Assembly (NCBI RefSeq): GCF_030581075.1
Contig: NZ_JAUQSW010000005.1
Coordinates: 291,253 to 355,252, forward strand
Direction: 5' to 3'
DNA: 64,000 nucleotides
DNA from: Hymenobacter cheonanensis
GTDB taxonomy: Bacteria > Bacteroidota > Bacteroidia > Cytophagales > Hymenobacteraceae
The notes below the pieces were generated by a model. That model was given only the letters and a program-made list of their open reading frames with translations. It did not search any database and was not told the DNA's origin. How positions within the stretch are numbered: position 1 is the stretch's first letter; every line of letters begins with the position of its first letter. This document shows, one piece after another, positions 1 through 7,766 of this stretch. The translations under genes were made by a program, and so were the position numbers.

Positions 1-159
1 CAAATACACGCGGGCCACGGCCAGGTCGGGCGTCACCTTCACGGTGCTGATGCTGGGCACCAGCCCACCGCCCAGCAGGTGCGGCAGGTCGCGCTGCATC
101 ACCTGGGCCAGCTCCTGCTGCAGCAGGCTAGCCATCTTTTGTTGTCGTTTGCTTTCCAT
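1..159 (-). CDS. rbfA: Ribosome-binding factor A, N-terminal part (cut by window edge)
   Basis: The first 53 codons are visible, starting MESKRQQKMASLLQ and continuing through SISTVKVTPDLAVARVYL to the window edge, with no stop. The helical start, followed by a beta strand with the VKVTPDL segment, is typical of the KH-fold protein RbfA of Bacteroidota, which binds immature 30S subunits and helps mature the 16S rRNA 5' end. The ATG at 159-157 is preceded 17 nt upstream by a perfect TAnnTTTG box, so the gene likely has its own promoter. The neighbour on the other side is divergent. The identity is well supported for a fragment of this length, but the C-terminal half cannot be seen. Confidence 0.88.
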   Translation of the reverse strand, partial: MESKRQQKMASLLQQELAQVMQRDLPHLLGGGLVPSISTVKVTPDLAVARVYL

Positions 160-176
160 AACTTCTTGCTAAACCA

Positions 177-184
177 CAAAGGTA
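177..184 (-). promoter_or_regulatory. Bacteroidota-type -7 promoter box for rbfA
   Basis: On the minus strand this reads TACCTTTG, a perfect match to the TAnnTTTG -7 element known for Bacteroidota housekeeping promoters. It ends 17 nt before the rbfA ATG, implying a very short leader. Confidence 0.55.
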
Positions 185-404
185 CACCGCCCGGCAACGC
201 CCGCCGTGCGCAGCCCGGCAAGTAAGCCAAGCAGCTTCGGGGGCAGCCGCGCAGGCTTTCGGCCCGCTACCGAGCGGCCGCTCCGGGCCCGCGCACTGAA
301 ATCTGCGCCACTGCCTGCCAACGCTAACGCTACCCTAGCGGCGATAGCCGCGGCAGCACGCGGTTTTCGCCCGCACCTTTGCGGGGCAAAACTCCTTTTT
401 CATC

Positions 405-1835
405 GTGCTTCGCTTTTTCAAAAGCTCTCTGCCCGCCCAGTTACTGCTGCTGCTGGTGCTGGTGCTGGCCCTGCGGCTGCCGCTGCTGTGGCTCGGCGTG
501 CCGCTGTCGGCGGCCGAGCTGCGCCTGCTGCTGCTCGGCGAGGGCGTGGCGGGCGGCGCCTGGCCCTACCGCGACCTCTACGATGGCACCGCCCCGCTGG
601 CGGCCGCCGCTGCCGGCGTGCTTGAGCTGGCCTGGAACCGCCCGGTGCTGCTGTACCGGGCCGCCGCGCTGAGCCTGCTGCTGGTGCAGGCGCTGCGCTT
701 CAACACGGTGCTCAACCGGGCCGATGTGCACCCCGAGCGCGGCTACCTGGCGGGCCTCACCTACCTGGCGGCGGCTAGCCTCACTACCGACCTCGATACG
801 CTGTCGCCGCTGCTGCTGGGGCACACGTTTATCATCTTCGCCCTTAGTGCCTTGCTGCCCACCTCGCGTGAGGGCTACGACAACCGGCGGCTATTTCGGG
901 CGGGTTTTTTAGTGGGGCTGGCGGCGCTGTGCTACCTGCCGCTAGCCTTCTTCGTGGGGCTGGGGCTGTTTGCGGTGCTCATTTTTGCGGCCAATTCGTT
1001 TCGGAGCGCGCTGCTGCTGGTGTGCGGGTTTTTGTCGCCTTATGCGCTGGTGGCCACCGTTTTTCTCTACGTGGGCGCGCTGCCCAACTTTGCCAGCATG
1101 CACCTGGAGCGCGGCTTGAGCCTGCCCGTGGCCGCTACCGATGGCCTGCCGCCCGCCGTGGCCTGGCCGCTGCTGGCCGGGGGCGGGGGGCTGCTGGCGC
1201 TAGGGCTGCTGCGCGCGGGTAGCACGGCGCTGGGCCTGGTATTTCAAAGCAAGTTCCGGCAGCTGATGCTGGTGTGGCTGCTGGTGGCAGTGGCGGTGCT
1301 GGCTGTTGGGCGCGGGCTGGCGCCGGGCTCGCTGCTGCTGCTACTACCGCCGCTTTCCTACTTCGGCTTGTATTTGTGGCAGCAATTGCCGGGGCGGGCG
1401 GGGTGGCTGCCCGAGCTGCTGTTTGTGGTGCTGCTGGGTTTGGTGGTGGTGCTGCGCTACCGCGACCTGGTGCCGGGGCTGCCCCGCTTACTGCGCCTGC
1501 CGCCTGAAAGTGCCTTTGCCCCGCAGCCCAACCCGGCGTATCGGCGCCTGGTGGCGGGCCGGCCGCTGCTGGTGCTAGGCCCCGACCGCCGCGCCTACCT
1601 GGCGCACCCCGCCGCCCGCCCGTATCTCGACTGGCCCCTGGCTGAGGCCGATTTTGGCCACCTCAATGAGTACGTGGCCGTGGTGCGCATCGGCCGCACG
1701 CTGGGCCCGCAGCCCCCGGCCTACGTGCTCGACCAGAACCACCTGCTGCCCCGCCTGCGCCATCTGCTGCCCCAGGTGTTCGGCCATTACGAGCCGGTGC
1801 CCGGCGTGCCGGATGCCTATGAGCTGCGAAAATGA
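405..1835 (+). CDS. Polytopic membrane protein, DUF6427-like
   Basis: A 476-residue, very Leu-rich protein that starts at a GTG (MLRFFKSSLPAQLLL). About ten hydrophobic segments fill residues 10-330, followed by a soluble C-terminal part of roughly 120 residues. The opening LRFFKSS motif, the GYLAGLTYLAAAS segment and the later pattern of membrane helices resemble DUF6427 proteins of Bacteroidota, which have no assigned function; this one seems longer because of its C-terminal tail. CACCTTTG at 374-381 is one base off the -7 consensus and would give a short leader. The gene is divergent from rbfA and convergent with tatC, with a shared terminator after its stop. The family call is recognition only. 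Confidence 0.6.
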   Translation: MLRFFKSSLPAQLLLLLVLVLALRLPLLWLGVPLSAAELRLLLLGEGVAGGAWPYRDLYDGTAPLAAAAAGVLELAWNRPVLLYRAAALSLLLVQALRFNTVLNRADVHPERGYLAGLTYLAAASLTTDLDTLSPLLLGHTFIIFALSALLPTSREGYDNRRLFRAGFLVGLAALCYLPLAFFVGLGLFAVLIFAANSFRSALLLVCGFLSPYALVATVFLYVGALPNFASMHLERGLSLPVAATDGLPPAVAWPLLAGGGGLLALGLLRAGSTALGLVFQSKFRQLMLVWLLVAVAVLAVGRGLAPGSLLLLLPPLSYFGLYLWQQLPGRAGWLPELLFVVLLGLVVVLRYRDLVPGLPRLLRLPPESAFAPQPNPAYRRLVAGRPLLVLGPDRRAYLAHPAARPYLDWPLAEADFGHLNEYVAVVRIGRTLGPQPPAYVLDQNHLLPRLRHLLPQVFGHYEPVPGVPDAYELRK

Positions 1836-1896
1836 TTGCGCCAGCATATGAGTTAAAAGTATGTTCTACCTCACTTAACGCAAATGCTTTAAGCAT

Positions 1897-1936
1897 AAAA
1901 AAGCCCCGCCGAACCTGGGTTCGACGGGGCTTTTTT
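1897..1936. terminator. Bidirectional intrinsic terminator between DUF6427-like gene and tatC
   Basis: A stem pairing AAGCCCCGCCGAACC with GGTTCGACGGGGCTT (one G-T pair) is flanked by A-tract and T-tract, so it can stop transcription from both convergent genes. Confidence 0.85.
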
Positions 1937-1949
1937 ATTAATCTAAGGT

Positions 1950-2834
1950 TTAGGCAGCGGGCCCGTTGTTTTGCACGGCTAGCTCCTGGTTGAGCCGGGC
2001 GGTGCTGTTGCGGCGCACCACGCGGGCAATGTGAATGCTAAGCTCGTAGAGCAGCAGAATGGGAATGGTAACGATAATCTGGGCCGAGATGTCGGGCGGC
2101 GTGATGATGGCCGCGATGATGAGAATGACCACAATGGCGTGCTTGCGGTAGAGCGTCATCAGCTCGGGCGTTACGAGGCCGGCTTTGGCCAGGAAAAACA
2201 CTATCATGGGCAGTTCAAACACGAAGGCGCACGATACCGTCATGGTTGTGAGCGTGCTCAGGTAGCTCTGCAAGTCAATCTGGTTCTGGATGGTAGCATC
2301 GACGGTGTACGAAGCCAGGAAGTTGATACTCAGCGGTGCGGCGATGTAGTAGCCGAACAGCAAACCCAGAATGAACAGCACGGAAACGAAGAACACAGCG
2401 CCCCGCGAATTGGCTCGCTCGTGTGGGTAGAGGCCGGGTTTCACGAAACGCCATAATTCCCAGAATAAATAAGGAAACGACAGGCAGATGCCCACAATAA
2501 ACGAGGTGCTGATGTGCATGGTCAGCTGCCCGCTCATCTCACGGTTCTGGATGATGAAGTTGACCTGGTTATCGCAGGGCGTAACGGAGCCAAACATGTT
2601 GCCGATTTTGCAAAACGTTTGGTAGGTCCAGAAATCGGAGCGCGAGGGGCCTAGTATCAGGTCGTGAAACAGGAATTGCTTGTTGAAAAACGCGACCAGC
2701 GAAAACACCACCACCGCGATGGCCGCCCGAATGATGTGCCAGCGTAGCGCCTCCAGATGGTCGATAAAAGACATCTCCGCTTCGCCTTCGGCGGCGGCGC
2801 GGTTCTGCTGAAATTTTTGAGTGGGGGAGGCCAA
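1950..2834 (-). CDS. tatC: Twin-arginine translocase subunit TatC
   Basis: This multi-spanning core subunit of the Tat system recognises twin-arginine signal peptides of folded exported proteins. Visible family features are SFIDHLEALRW near the N-terminus, FPYLFWELWRFVKPGL in the second cytoplasmic region, then PHER, and IITPPD before the last helices; six hydrophobic segments are present. The full frame begins at TTG 2834 (MASPTQKFQQN), but an ATG at 2774 gives MSFIDHLEALRW, close to where many homologues begin, so the first 20 residues are uncertain. No tatA or tatB is visible in the window. A palindromic repeat sits just upstream. Confidence 0.92.
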   Translation of the reverse strand: MASPTQKFQQNRAAAEGEAEMSFIDHLEALRWHIIRAAIAVVVFSLVAFFNKQFLFHDLILGPSRSDFWTYQTFCKIGNMFGSVTPCDNQVNFIIQNREMSGQLTMHISTSFIVGICLSFPYLFWELWRFVKPGLYPHERANSRGAVFFVSVLFILGLLFGYYIAAPLSINFLASYTVDATIQNQIDLQSYLSTLTTMTVSCAFVFELPMIVFFLAKAGLVTPELMTLYRKHAIVVILIIAAIITPPDISAQIIVTIPILLLYELSIHIARVVRRNSTARLNQELAVQNNGPAA

Positions 2835-2868
2835 AGCTTGAGTAATGAATAAGTTAATAATCTGTTTT

Positions 2869-2978
2869 CATTGCGAGCGCAACGAAGTGGAGCGCGGCAA
2901 TCTTTCCTTTTCGCTAGGAGTACTAATCCAACGACAAGGAAGGATTGCCGCGCTCCACTTCGTTGCGCTCGCAATGAC
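2869..2978. repeat. Palindromic intergenic repeat, family A copy 1
   Basis: Two arms of about 41 bases (2869-2909 and 2936-2978) are inverted copies with few mismatches, separated by about 26 bases. The outer ends read CATTGCGAGCGCAACGAAG and its complement. It occupies most of the tatC-glyA gap. The same outer sequence recurs at 10213-10318 and at the window end. Such elements resemble REP/MITE-like sequences moved by REP-associated tyrosine transposases, but no transposase is visible here. Confidence 0.9.
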
Positions 2979-3023
2979 AAACGGCTGATATGCGGCTCGA
3001 CCGCCTAGCAGCCTTGTACGGCT

Positions 3024-4331
3024 TTAGGCCTGAAACAGCGGGTAGCCTTGCAGCCACTCGTTCACCTGCTGGCGCACGCCGCTGAGGCGGCTAGGGTCGG
3101 CGTGGTGGGTGAGGGCCTCGTCGATAAGCTCCACAATGCGCGTCATGTCGGCTTCGACCAGGCCGCGGGTAGTTACGGCGGCCGAGCCAATGCGGATGCC
3201 GCTCGTCACGAAAGGCGACTTATCGTCGAAAGGCACCATATTTTTGTTGATGGTGATATCGGCCTGCACCAAAGTGTTCTCGGCCAGCTTGCCGGTGAGG
3301 CCTTTCGAGCGCAGGTCAATCAGCATCAAGTGGTTGTCGGTGCCGCCTGAAATAATATCGTAGCCGCGGTTCAGGAATTCCTTGGCCAGCGCCTGGGCGT
3401 TTTTCTGCACCTGGTGCACGTAGCGGGTGTAGCCCTCGCCCAACGCCTCGCCAAAGGCGATGGCCTTGGCCGCAATCACGTGCTCCAGGGGCCCGCCCTG
3501 CGTGCCGGGGAAAACGCCCGAGTCGAGCAGCGCCGACATGGGGCGGATTTCGCCCTTCGGCGTCTTCAGGCCAAACGGATTATCGAAGTCCTGGCCCAGC
3601 ATGATGAGGCCGCCGCGCGGGCCGCGCAGGGTTTTGTGCGTAGTGGTGGTTACGATGTGGCAGTGCTCGAAGGGCGAGTTGAGCAAGCCCTTGGCGATGA
3701 GGCCGCTAGGGTGCGAAATGTCGGCCAGCAGCAGGGCGCCCACCTCATCGGCGGCGCGGCGCAGGGCGGCGTAGTTCCAGTCGCGCGAGTAGGCCGAGGC
3801 CCCGCAGATAATCATTTTGGGGCGCTCGCGGCGGGCGGTTTCAATCACCTTGTCCCAGTCGATGAGGCCGGTTTCCTTCTCCACGCCATAGAAACTAGGC
3901 TGGTAGAGCTTGCCCGAAAAATTGACCGCCGAGCCGTGGGTGAGGTGCCCGCCGTGGCTGAGGTCGAAGCCCAGAATTTTATCGCCGGGGTTGAGGCAGG
4001 CCAGCATCACGGCCGCGTTGGCCTGCGCGCCCGAGTGGGGCTGCACGTTGGCCCAAGCCACGCCAAACAGCTCTTTCACGCGGTCGATGGCTAGCTGCTC
4101 TACCTGGTCAACTACTTCGCAGCCACCGTAGTAGCGCTTGCCGGGCAGGCCCTCGGCGTACTTGTTGGTGAGCACCGAGCCTTGCGCCTCCATCACCTGG
4201 TCGGAGACATAATTTTCGGAGGCAATCAGCTCCAGGCCGTGGGTTTGGCGCTGGCGCTCCTGCGCAATGAGGTCGAAAATGGCGGTGTCGCGCCCGGCGG
4301 CAACGGCGGAGGTGGGGGCAGTGGCTTGCAT
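3024..4331 (-). CDS. glyA: Serine hydroxymethyltransferase
   Basis: A PLP enzyme that interconverts serine and glycine while charging tetrahydrofolate with a one-carbon unit. The 435-residue product shows the family landmarks: [11 protein letters not shown] near residue 34, [16 protein letters not shown] (57-72), [11 protein letters not shown], and [14 protein letters not shown] with the PLP-binding lysine at K233. Length is normal. The ATG at 4331 is preceded by TACTTTTG only 5 nt upstream, which suggests a leaderless or near-leaderless mRNA. It stands alone between a palindromic repeat and a divergent regulator gene. Confidence 0.97.
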   Translation of the reverse strand: MQATAPTSAVAAGRDTAIFDLIAQERQRQTHGLELIASENYVSDQVMEAQGSVLTNKYAEGLPGKRYYGGCEVVDQVEQLAIDRVKELFGVAWANVQPHSGAQANAAVMLACLNPGDKILGFDLSHGGHLTHGSAVNFSGKLYQPSFYGVEKETGLIDWDKVIETARRERPKMIICGASAYSRDWNYAALRRAADEVGALLLADISHPSGLIAKGLLNSPFEHCHIVTTTTHKTLRGPRGGLIMLGQDFDNPFGLKTPKGEIRPMSALLDSGVFPGTQGGPLEHVIAAKAIAFGEALGEGYTRYVHQVQKNAQALAKEFLNRGYDIISGGTDNHLMLIDLRSKGLTGKLAENTLVQADITINKNMVPFDDKSPFVTSGIRIGSAAVTTRGLVEADMTRIVELIDEALTHHADPSRLSGVRQQVNEWLQGYPLFQA

Positions 4332-4336
4332 GGCCT

Positions 4337-4344
4337 CAAAAGTA
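4337..4344 (-). promoter_or_regulatory. -7 promoter box abutting the glyA start
   Basis: Minus-strand TACTTTTG, a perfect TAnnTTTG, lies 5 nt before the glyA ATG. Transcription starts are expected a few bases after this box, so the first base of the mRNA would be at or next to the start codon. Confidence 0.55.
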
Positions 4345-4416
4345 CGACCGGCTACCCTAGTGTTCGGTAGCGTTCCTTCGCGGTGGCGGGCCGCTCATGG
4401 GTTGGCCACTTTCGGT

Positions 4417-4998
4417 ATGACCCAGGAAAAGCTCGTCTTGTTTTTGCAGCGCACGGCCCACCTCACGGCCGGGCAGGCCCTGGCCATTGCGGCTGAGTTT
4501 GAGCCAGTGCGCCTGCGCAAGCACGATTTTTTGCTGCAAGCCGGCACGGTGAGCGACGACTATCTTTTTCTGGAAGCGGGCCTGCTGCGCGCGTTTGCCT
4601 ACGACCCGGCGGGGCACGACGTCACCACCGGGTTTTATGCGCCGGGCGAGGTGGTGTTTGAGGTCGCGTCGTTTTTTCAGCGCACGCCCTCGCTGGAGTA
4701 TATGCAGGCGCTGGCCGACTGCACGGGCTGGCGCCTCACGTTTGCGCAGCTCAATGCCCTGTTTCACGCCCGGCCCGAGTTTCGCGAGTTTGGGCGGGCG
4801 GTGCTGGTGCGGGGCTTCGCCGCCCTCAAAACCCGCATGCTGGCTACTATCACCGAGCCCGCCGCGGCCCGCTACGAGCACCTGCTGCGGGCTAGCCCCG
4901 AGGTGGGGCAGCACGCGCCGCTCAAGCACATTGCCTCGTACCTGGGCATCACCGACACGTCGCTGAGTCGCCTTCGCAAGGCGCTGGTGCAGAAGTAA
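4417..4998 (+). CDS. Crp/Fnr family transcriptional regulator
   Basis: A 193-residue protein starting MTQEKLVLFLQRTAHL. The N-terminal two thirds form a cyclic-nucleotide-binding-like double-stranded beta helix (GLLRAFAYDPAGHDVTTGF, then APGEVVFEVASFFQ). The C-terminus carries the helix-turn-helix seen in Bacteroidota members, with HIASYLGITDTSLSRLRK as the recognition helix region. The ligand is not evident. The frame is open upstream to 4267, but that stretch overlaps glyA and does not look like coding sequence, so the ATG at 4417 is chosen. It is followed 95 bp later by a membrane protein on the same strand, which may be its target. Confidence 0.88.
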   Translation: MTQEKLVLFLQRTAHLTAGQALAIAAEFEPVRLRKHDFLLQAGTVSDDYLFLEAGLLRAFAYDPAGHDVTTGFYAPGEVVFEVASFFQRTPSLEYMQALADCTGWRLTFAQLNALFHARPEFREFGRAVLVRGFAALKTRMLATITEPAAARYEHLLRASPEVGQHAPLKHIASYLGITDTSLSRLRKALVQK

Positions 4999-5093
4999 AA
5001 AAGAATAGGTAGGGCGACGCATTTCCTGCCAAATGGCAAGAGAAGAGGCTAGGGGCCGCTGGTTCCTTTGCAGGGCAACTTTTCAACTCGCCC

Positions 5094-5807
5094 ATGCTAC
5101 CGACCCTGCCGCTCTGGCTTTACCTGCTTTTTGGCCTGACTACTGCGCTGGCAGTGGGCCTGTTTTACCTGGCGGCCCACCGCTCGGGCCGGGCGCTGGC
5201 CGTGGTGCTGGCCTGGCTGCTGGTGCAAAGCGCGTTGTCGCTCAGTGGGTTCTATACCGTTACTACGGCGATGCCCCCGCGGCTGGCGTTTGCGTTGGGG
5301 CCGCCGCTGCTACTGCTGCTGAGCCGTCTGGCCACGGCGCGGGGCCGGGCTTTTCTGGCCAGTCTGCGGCTTGCTATGCTCACGCTGCTGCACGTGGTGC
5401 GGCTGCCCGTCGAGCTAGGGCTGTATGGCTTGTTTTTGCACGGCGCCGTGCCCCGCATCATGACCTTCGAGGGTGGCAACTGGGACATCCTGATGGGCCT
5501 GAGCGCACCGCTGCTGTACTGGCTGGTGCGGCGCCAGCGGGTGGGCCGCTGGGGGCTAGTGGGCTGGAATGTGCTGGGGCTAGGCCTGCTCAGCAATATT
5601 GTGGCGGTGGCGGTGCTCTCGGCGCCCTCGCCGGTGCAGCGCCTAGCCTTCGAGCAGCCCAATGTGGCGTTGCTGCACTTTCCGTTTGGCTGGCTGCCCG
5701 CCGTGCTGGTGCCGCTGGTGCTGCTGGCGCACGTGGCGGCTTTGTGGCAGCTGCTGGGCAAAAGCGCGCTGTTGCAGAGGGCCCGCCCGGCTAGCCCCAT
5801 CGCTTAG
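5094..5807 (+). CDS. Six-to-seven-helix membrane protein of unknown function
   Basis: A 237-residue hydrophobic protein starting MLPTLPLWLYLLFGLTT. Hydrophobic stretches occur around residues 5-27, 35-55, 62-80, 92-115, 132-150, 158-178 and 203-222. I do not recognise a catalytic motif. Its position just after a Crp/Fnr regulator on the same strand suggests an operon. Its stop codon overlaps the end of the convergent phosphoesterase gene by 4 bp. Confidence 0.75.
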   Translation: MLPTLPLWLYLLFGLTTALAVGLFYLAAHRSGRALAVVLAWLLVQSALSLSGFYTVTTAMPPRLAFALGPPLLLLLSRLATARGRAFLASLRLAMLTLLHVVRLPVELGLYGLFLHGAVPRIMTFEGGNWDILMGLSAPLLYWLVRRQRVGRWGLVGWNVLGLGLLSNIVAVAVLSAPSPVQRLAFEQPNVALLHFPFGWLPAVLVPLVLLAHVAALWQLLGKSALLQRARPASPIA

Positions 5808-6511
5808 CGTTTAGCAATGGAATAGTCTTCTTCGCGGTTCTCGACCAGGTGCAGCTGCCAGGTGTCGAGGTCGAGGGCGGCCAGGTGGCGCAGCTCGGGG
5901 TTGAGGCGAAAGGCGCAGCCGGTGTCGAGGCCGATGGCCCCGGCGCGGGCCGCCACGCTAGCCTGTACCTCGGCTACGGGTGTGGGCACGTGGCCGTGCA
6001 GCAGGCGCCGGCCGGCCAGCCGCGAGGGGTCAAACACGAAGTTCCTGGTGTAGAGAATACTGTGTGTATCCTGCTGCATCTTATCGGGCGGCAGGGCAAA
6101 ATCGAAGCCGGCGTGTACGAGTACAAAGTCGGGCAGCTCCAGGGTAAGCGGCAGGGCGGCCATCCAGCGCACGTACTGCGCCGGAATATCGGCCGCCCGG
6201 GCCACGCCGAAGCTGGCCAGGGTCATGGCGCGCTCGGCCGCCAGCTTCCACATATCGTTGGCATTGGGCGTGCCGTGGATGGTGGCCAGCAGCTCGTGCT
6301 CGTGGTTGCCGCGCAGGCACTGCACCTGGTAGCCAAAGTCTTGCAGCTGCATAATATAGTCGAGCACGCCCCGGCTGTCGGGGCCCTTATTCACGTAGTC
6401 GCCCAGCAAGTACAGGTGGTCGGCGGGGCGCAGGTGCAGCTCCTGCTCCACGAGGTAGCGGAAGGTGCGCAGGCAGCCGTGCAGGTCGGTGGCGGCAAAG
6501 CGGCGGGACAT
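5804..6511 (-). CDS. Calcineurin-like metallophosphoesterase (serine/threonine phosphatase type)
   Basis: A 235-residue enzyme with the two-metal phosphoesterase motifs in order: DLHG (D9, H11), GDYVNKGPDS (37-46) and GNHE (68-71), then later histidines in LVHAGF and LLHGHVPT. This arrangement matches bacterial PrpE/ApaH-like phosphatases acting on phosphoproteins or dinucleoside polyphosphates; the substrate cannot be read from sequence. Length is normal. It is convergent with the preceding gene with a 4-bp tail overlap, and the upstream region is AT-rich. Confidence 0.92.
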   Translation of the reverse strand: MSRRFAATDLHGCLRTFRYLVEQELHLRPADHLYLLGDYVNKGPDSRGVLDYIMQLQDFGYQVQCLRGNHEHELLATIHGTPNANDMWKLAAERAMTLASFGVARAADIPAQYVRWMAALPLTLELPDFVLVHAGFDFALPPDKMQQDTHSILYTRNFVFDPSRLAGRRLLHGHVPTPVAEVQASVAARAGAIGLDTGCAFRLNPELRHLAALDLDTWQLHLVENREEDYSIAKR

Positions 6512-6515
6512 CTCT

Positions 6516-6550
6516 TTTAATTATGAATTAGAAATTATGAATTATGAATT
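6516..6550. repeat. AT-rich direct repeat of ATGAATTA units
   Basis: Three near copies of AATTATGAATT lie in tandem directly upstream of the phosphoesterase start. They stand out sharply in base composition from the GC-rich surroundings. They could be a slippage product or part of the promoter region. Confidence 0.7.
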
Positions 6551-6584
6551 GGGTTAACCCGGAATAAACGGAAATGAGCGCGCG

Positions 6585-6624
6585 CAAAAAAGCCCCGGCC
6601 GGGAGGGACACGGGGCTTTTTGCT
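6585..6624. terminator. Intrinsic terminator after small acidic gene
   Basis: The stem AAGCCCCG / CGGGGCTT is flanked by A- and T-tracts. It lies downstream of the 6638-6850 minus-strand gene. Confidence 0.75.
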
Positions 6625-6637
6625 TTTTTAACTTGGG

Positions 6638-6850
6638 TTAGGCGTAGCTGCCTTTGCCGTTGTCGGGCTTGTTGTGGCCGCGGTTGGGGTGCGTGGTGCC
6701 GGCATCCTGGGCCTCGTCTTCGAGGCGCTCTTCGGTAGCCTCATCAAGGCTGCCGGCGGGCAGCGCGTCGGCTTTGGGATGCTCGGGCAGGCCGGCCTCA
6801 TTTTTATTGGTCTGCGACTGTTTGTTCTGCTCAGTGTGGTGGGTGGCCAT
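6638..6850 (-). CDS. Small hydrophilic acidic protein
   Basis: A 70-residue protein starting MATHHTEQNKQSQTNKNEAG, without hydrophobic core and rich in Glu, Asp, Asn, Gln, Thr and Gly, so probably unstructured. Its segment EERLEDEAQDAGTTHPNRG closely matches the C-terminus encoded by the broken reading frame just upstream at 6904-7077 (EKRLQQDAQDAPVTHPNRH), making the two tandem paralogues. Such short disordered proteins are often stress-related, but no function is claimed. The ATG at 6850 is followed by a consistent frame to a stop just before a terminator. Confidence 0.6.
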   Translation of the reverse strand: MATHHTEQNKQSQTNKNEAGLPEHPKADALPAGSLDEATEERLEDEAQDAGTTHPNRGHNKPDNGKGSYA

Positions 6851-6903
6851 GGGAAAAGGAGTTTAGCAGTGAGTTAAAAAATAGCGCCGGCCCGGCTAGG
6901 CGC

Positions 6904-7077
6904 CTAGTGGCGGTTGGGGTGCGTTACGGGAGCGTCCTGCGCATCTTGCTGCAAGCGCTTCTCGGTTTTTTCGTCGCGCCCGGCGTCGTTGTCTTCGCCA
7001 GTGCCAGCGGCTTGCTTGGCTACGTTGGGGCCGCCCTAGTGCGATTCGCCCTGCTTGTTTGCTTTATGGTCTGCCAT
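6904..7077 (-). pseudogene. Paralogue of the adjacent small acidic protein with an in-frame stop
   Basis: From the ATG at 7077 the minus strand reads MADHKANKQGESH, then a TAG at 7038-7036, then stays open in the same frame through GGPNVAKQAAGTGEDN and EKRLQQDAQDAPVTHPNRH to a stop at 6906-6904. The last part aligns with the neighbouring intact small protein (AQDA, THPNR), which shows that the frame after the stop was once coding. No ATG follows the internal stop. It is read here as a pseudogene; stop-codon readthrough or a base error in the assembly are alternatives. Confidence 0.65.
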
Positions 7078-7167
7078 GATTGAAAAAAATTACAAATTAG
7101 AAATAAGGCATTGGCAGATTTGAGCCAGGGAATTTCCGATAGCCCCAGCCTGCCAACGGGTAGTCTA

Positions 7168-7689
7168 TTAAAATCCTTGGTCGATAGCCGAGTCCTGGGC
7201 GCCGGGGTCAGTAAGCTCGGCATTGGTATCGGTACCCGTTGCGGGCTGCTGGGGCCTGGGTGCCATCTGGCCCATGCCTACGTGCGAGTTGCGGTCCTTC
7301 ATTTCGTCGGGGCCTTTGCGCAGGTCGTCAGCCTCCAGCTCATCAACGGGGCCACGGTGGGGGCGGTGGCCGTCTTCGTCGCGCTCGTCGTCGGGGCTGG
7401 GCAGGTCCTGGTCGCGGCGCTGGTCGGCGCCCTCGGCGGCGGTGCGCATGTTATCGCCGGGCTGCTTGTCGTCGGGGCTGTCGGTGGGGGCATTCATGGC
7501 CACGGCCGTAATGCCCTCGCTGCTATCGGTGCCAAAGCCTTCCTTGCCATCGCGGTTGCCGAAGCCGCCGCGGGCTTTCTCATTTTTGGGCGGGTCGGCA
7601 TTGGGAATGCGCAGGCCGGCGGCAAATTCTTCTTCGGTGGTATCGTCGTTGATGACGCGGATGGGACGGTTGTTCGGGTCGACTGACAT
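7168..7689 (-). CDS. Disordered acidic protein of unknown function
   Basis: A 173-residue protein starting MSVDPNNRPIRVINDDTTEE. Composition is dominated by Asp, Glu, Arg, Pro, Gly and Asn, with no hydrophobic segment of membrane length; the middle (DQRRDQDLPSPDDERDEDG) is highly charged. It is probably intrinsically disordered. An in-frame upstream TTG-type start would add seven residues (MLSFSFF) but looks less likely. It lies beside two other small hydrophilic genes on the same strand. No family is recognised. Confidence 0.6.
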   Translation of the reverse strand: MSVDPNNRPIRVINDDTTEEEFAAGLRIPNADPPKNEKARGGFGNRDGKEGFGTDSSEGITAVAMNAPTDSPDDKQPGDNMRTAAEGADQRRDQDLPSPDDERDEDGHRPHRGPVDELEADDLRKGPDEMKDRNSHVGMGQMAPRPQQPATGTDTNAELTDPGAQDSAIDQGF

Positions 7690-7753
7690 AAAGAAGGAAA
7701 AGCTAAGCAATTGGTAGAGGGGTTTACTTAGGTTTGCCCGTTTGGGTTTACCG

Positions 7754-7761
7754 TACCTTTG
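7754..7761 (+). promoter_or_regulatory. -7 promoter box abutting the rsmI start
   Basis: TACCTTTG lies 5 nt before the ATG at 7767. A TTTG about 18 nt upstream (near 7732-7735) fits the -33 element. This is consistent with leaderless transcription. Confidence 0.6.
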
Positions 7762-7766
7762 CCGTC

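Noticed and set aside
2657..2980. Minus-strand frame running from tatC through the family A repeat
   Set aside because: Much of it is repeat sequence and tatC in another frame, so it is not a separate gene.
3414..4094. Open frame of 226 codons opposite glyA
   Set aside because: Antisense to a clear glyA; composition (Ala, Gly, Arg-rich) is that of a shadow frame.
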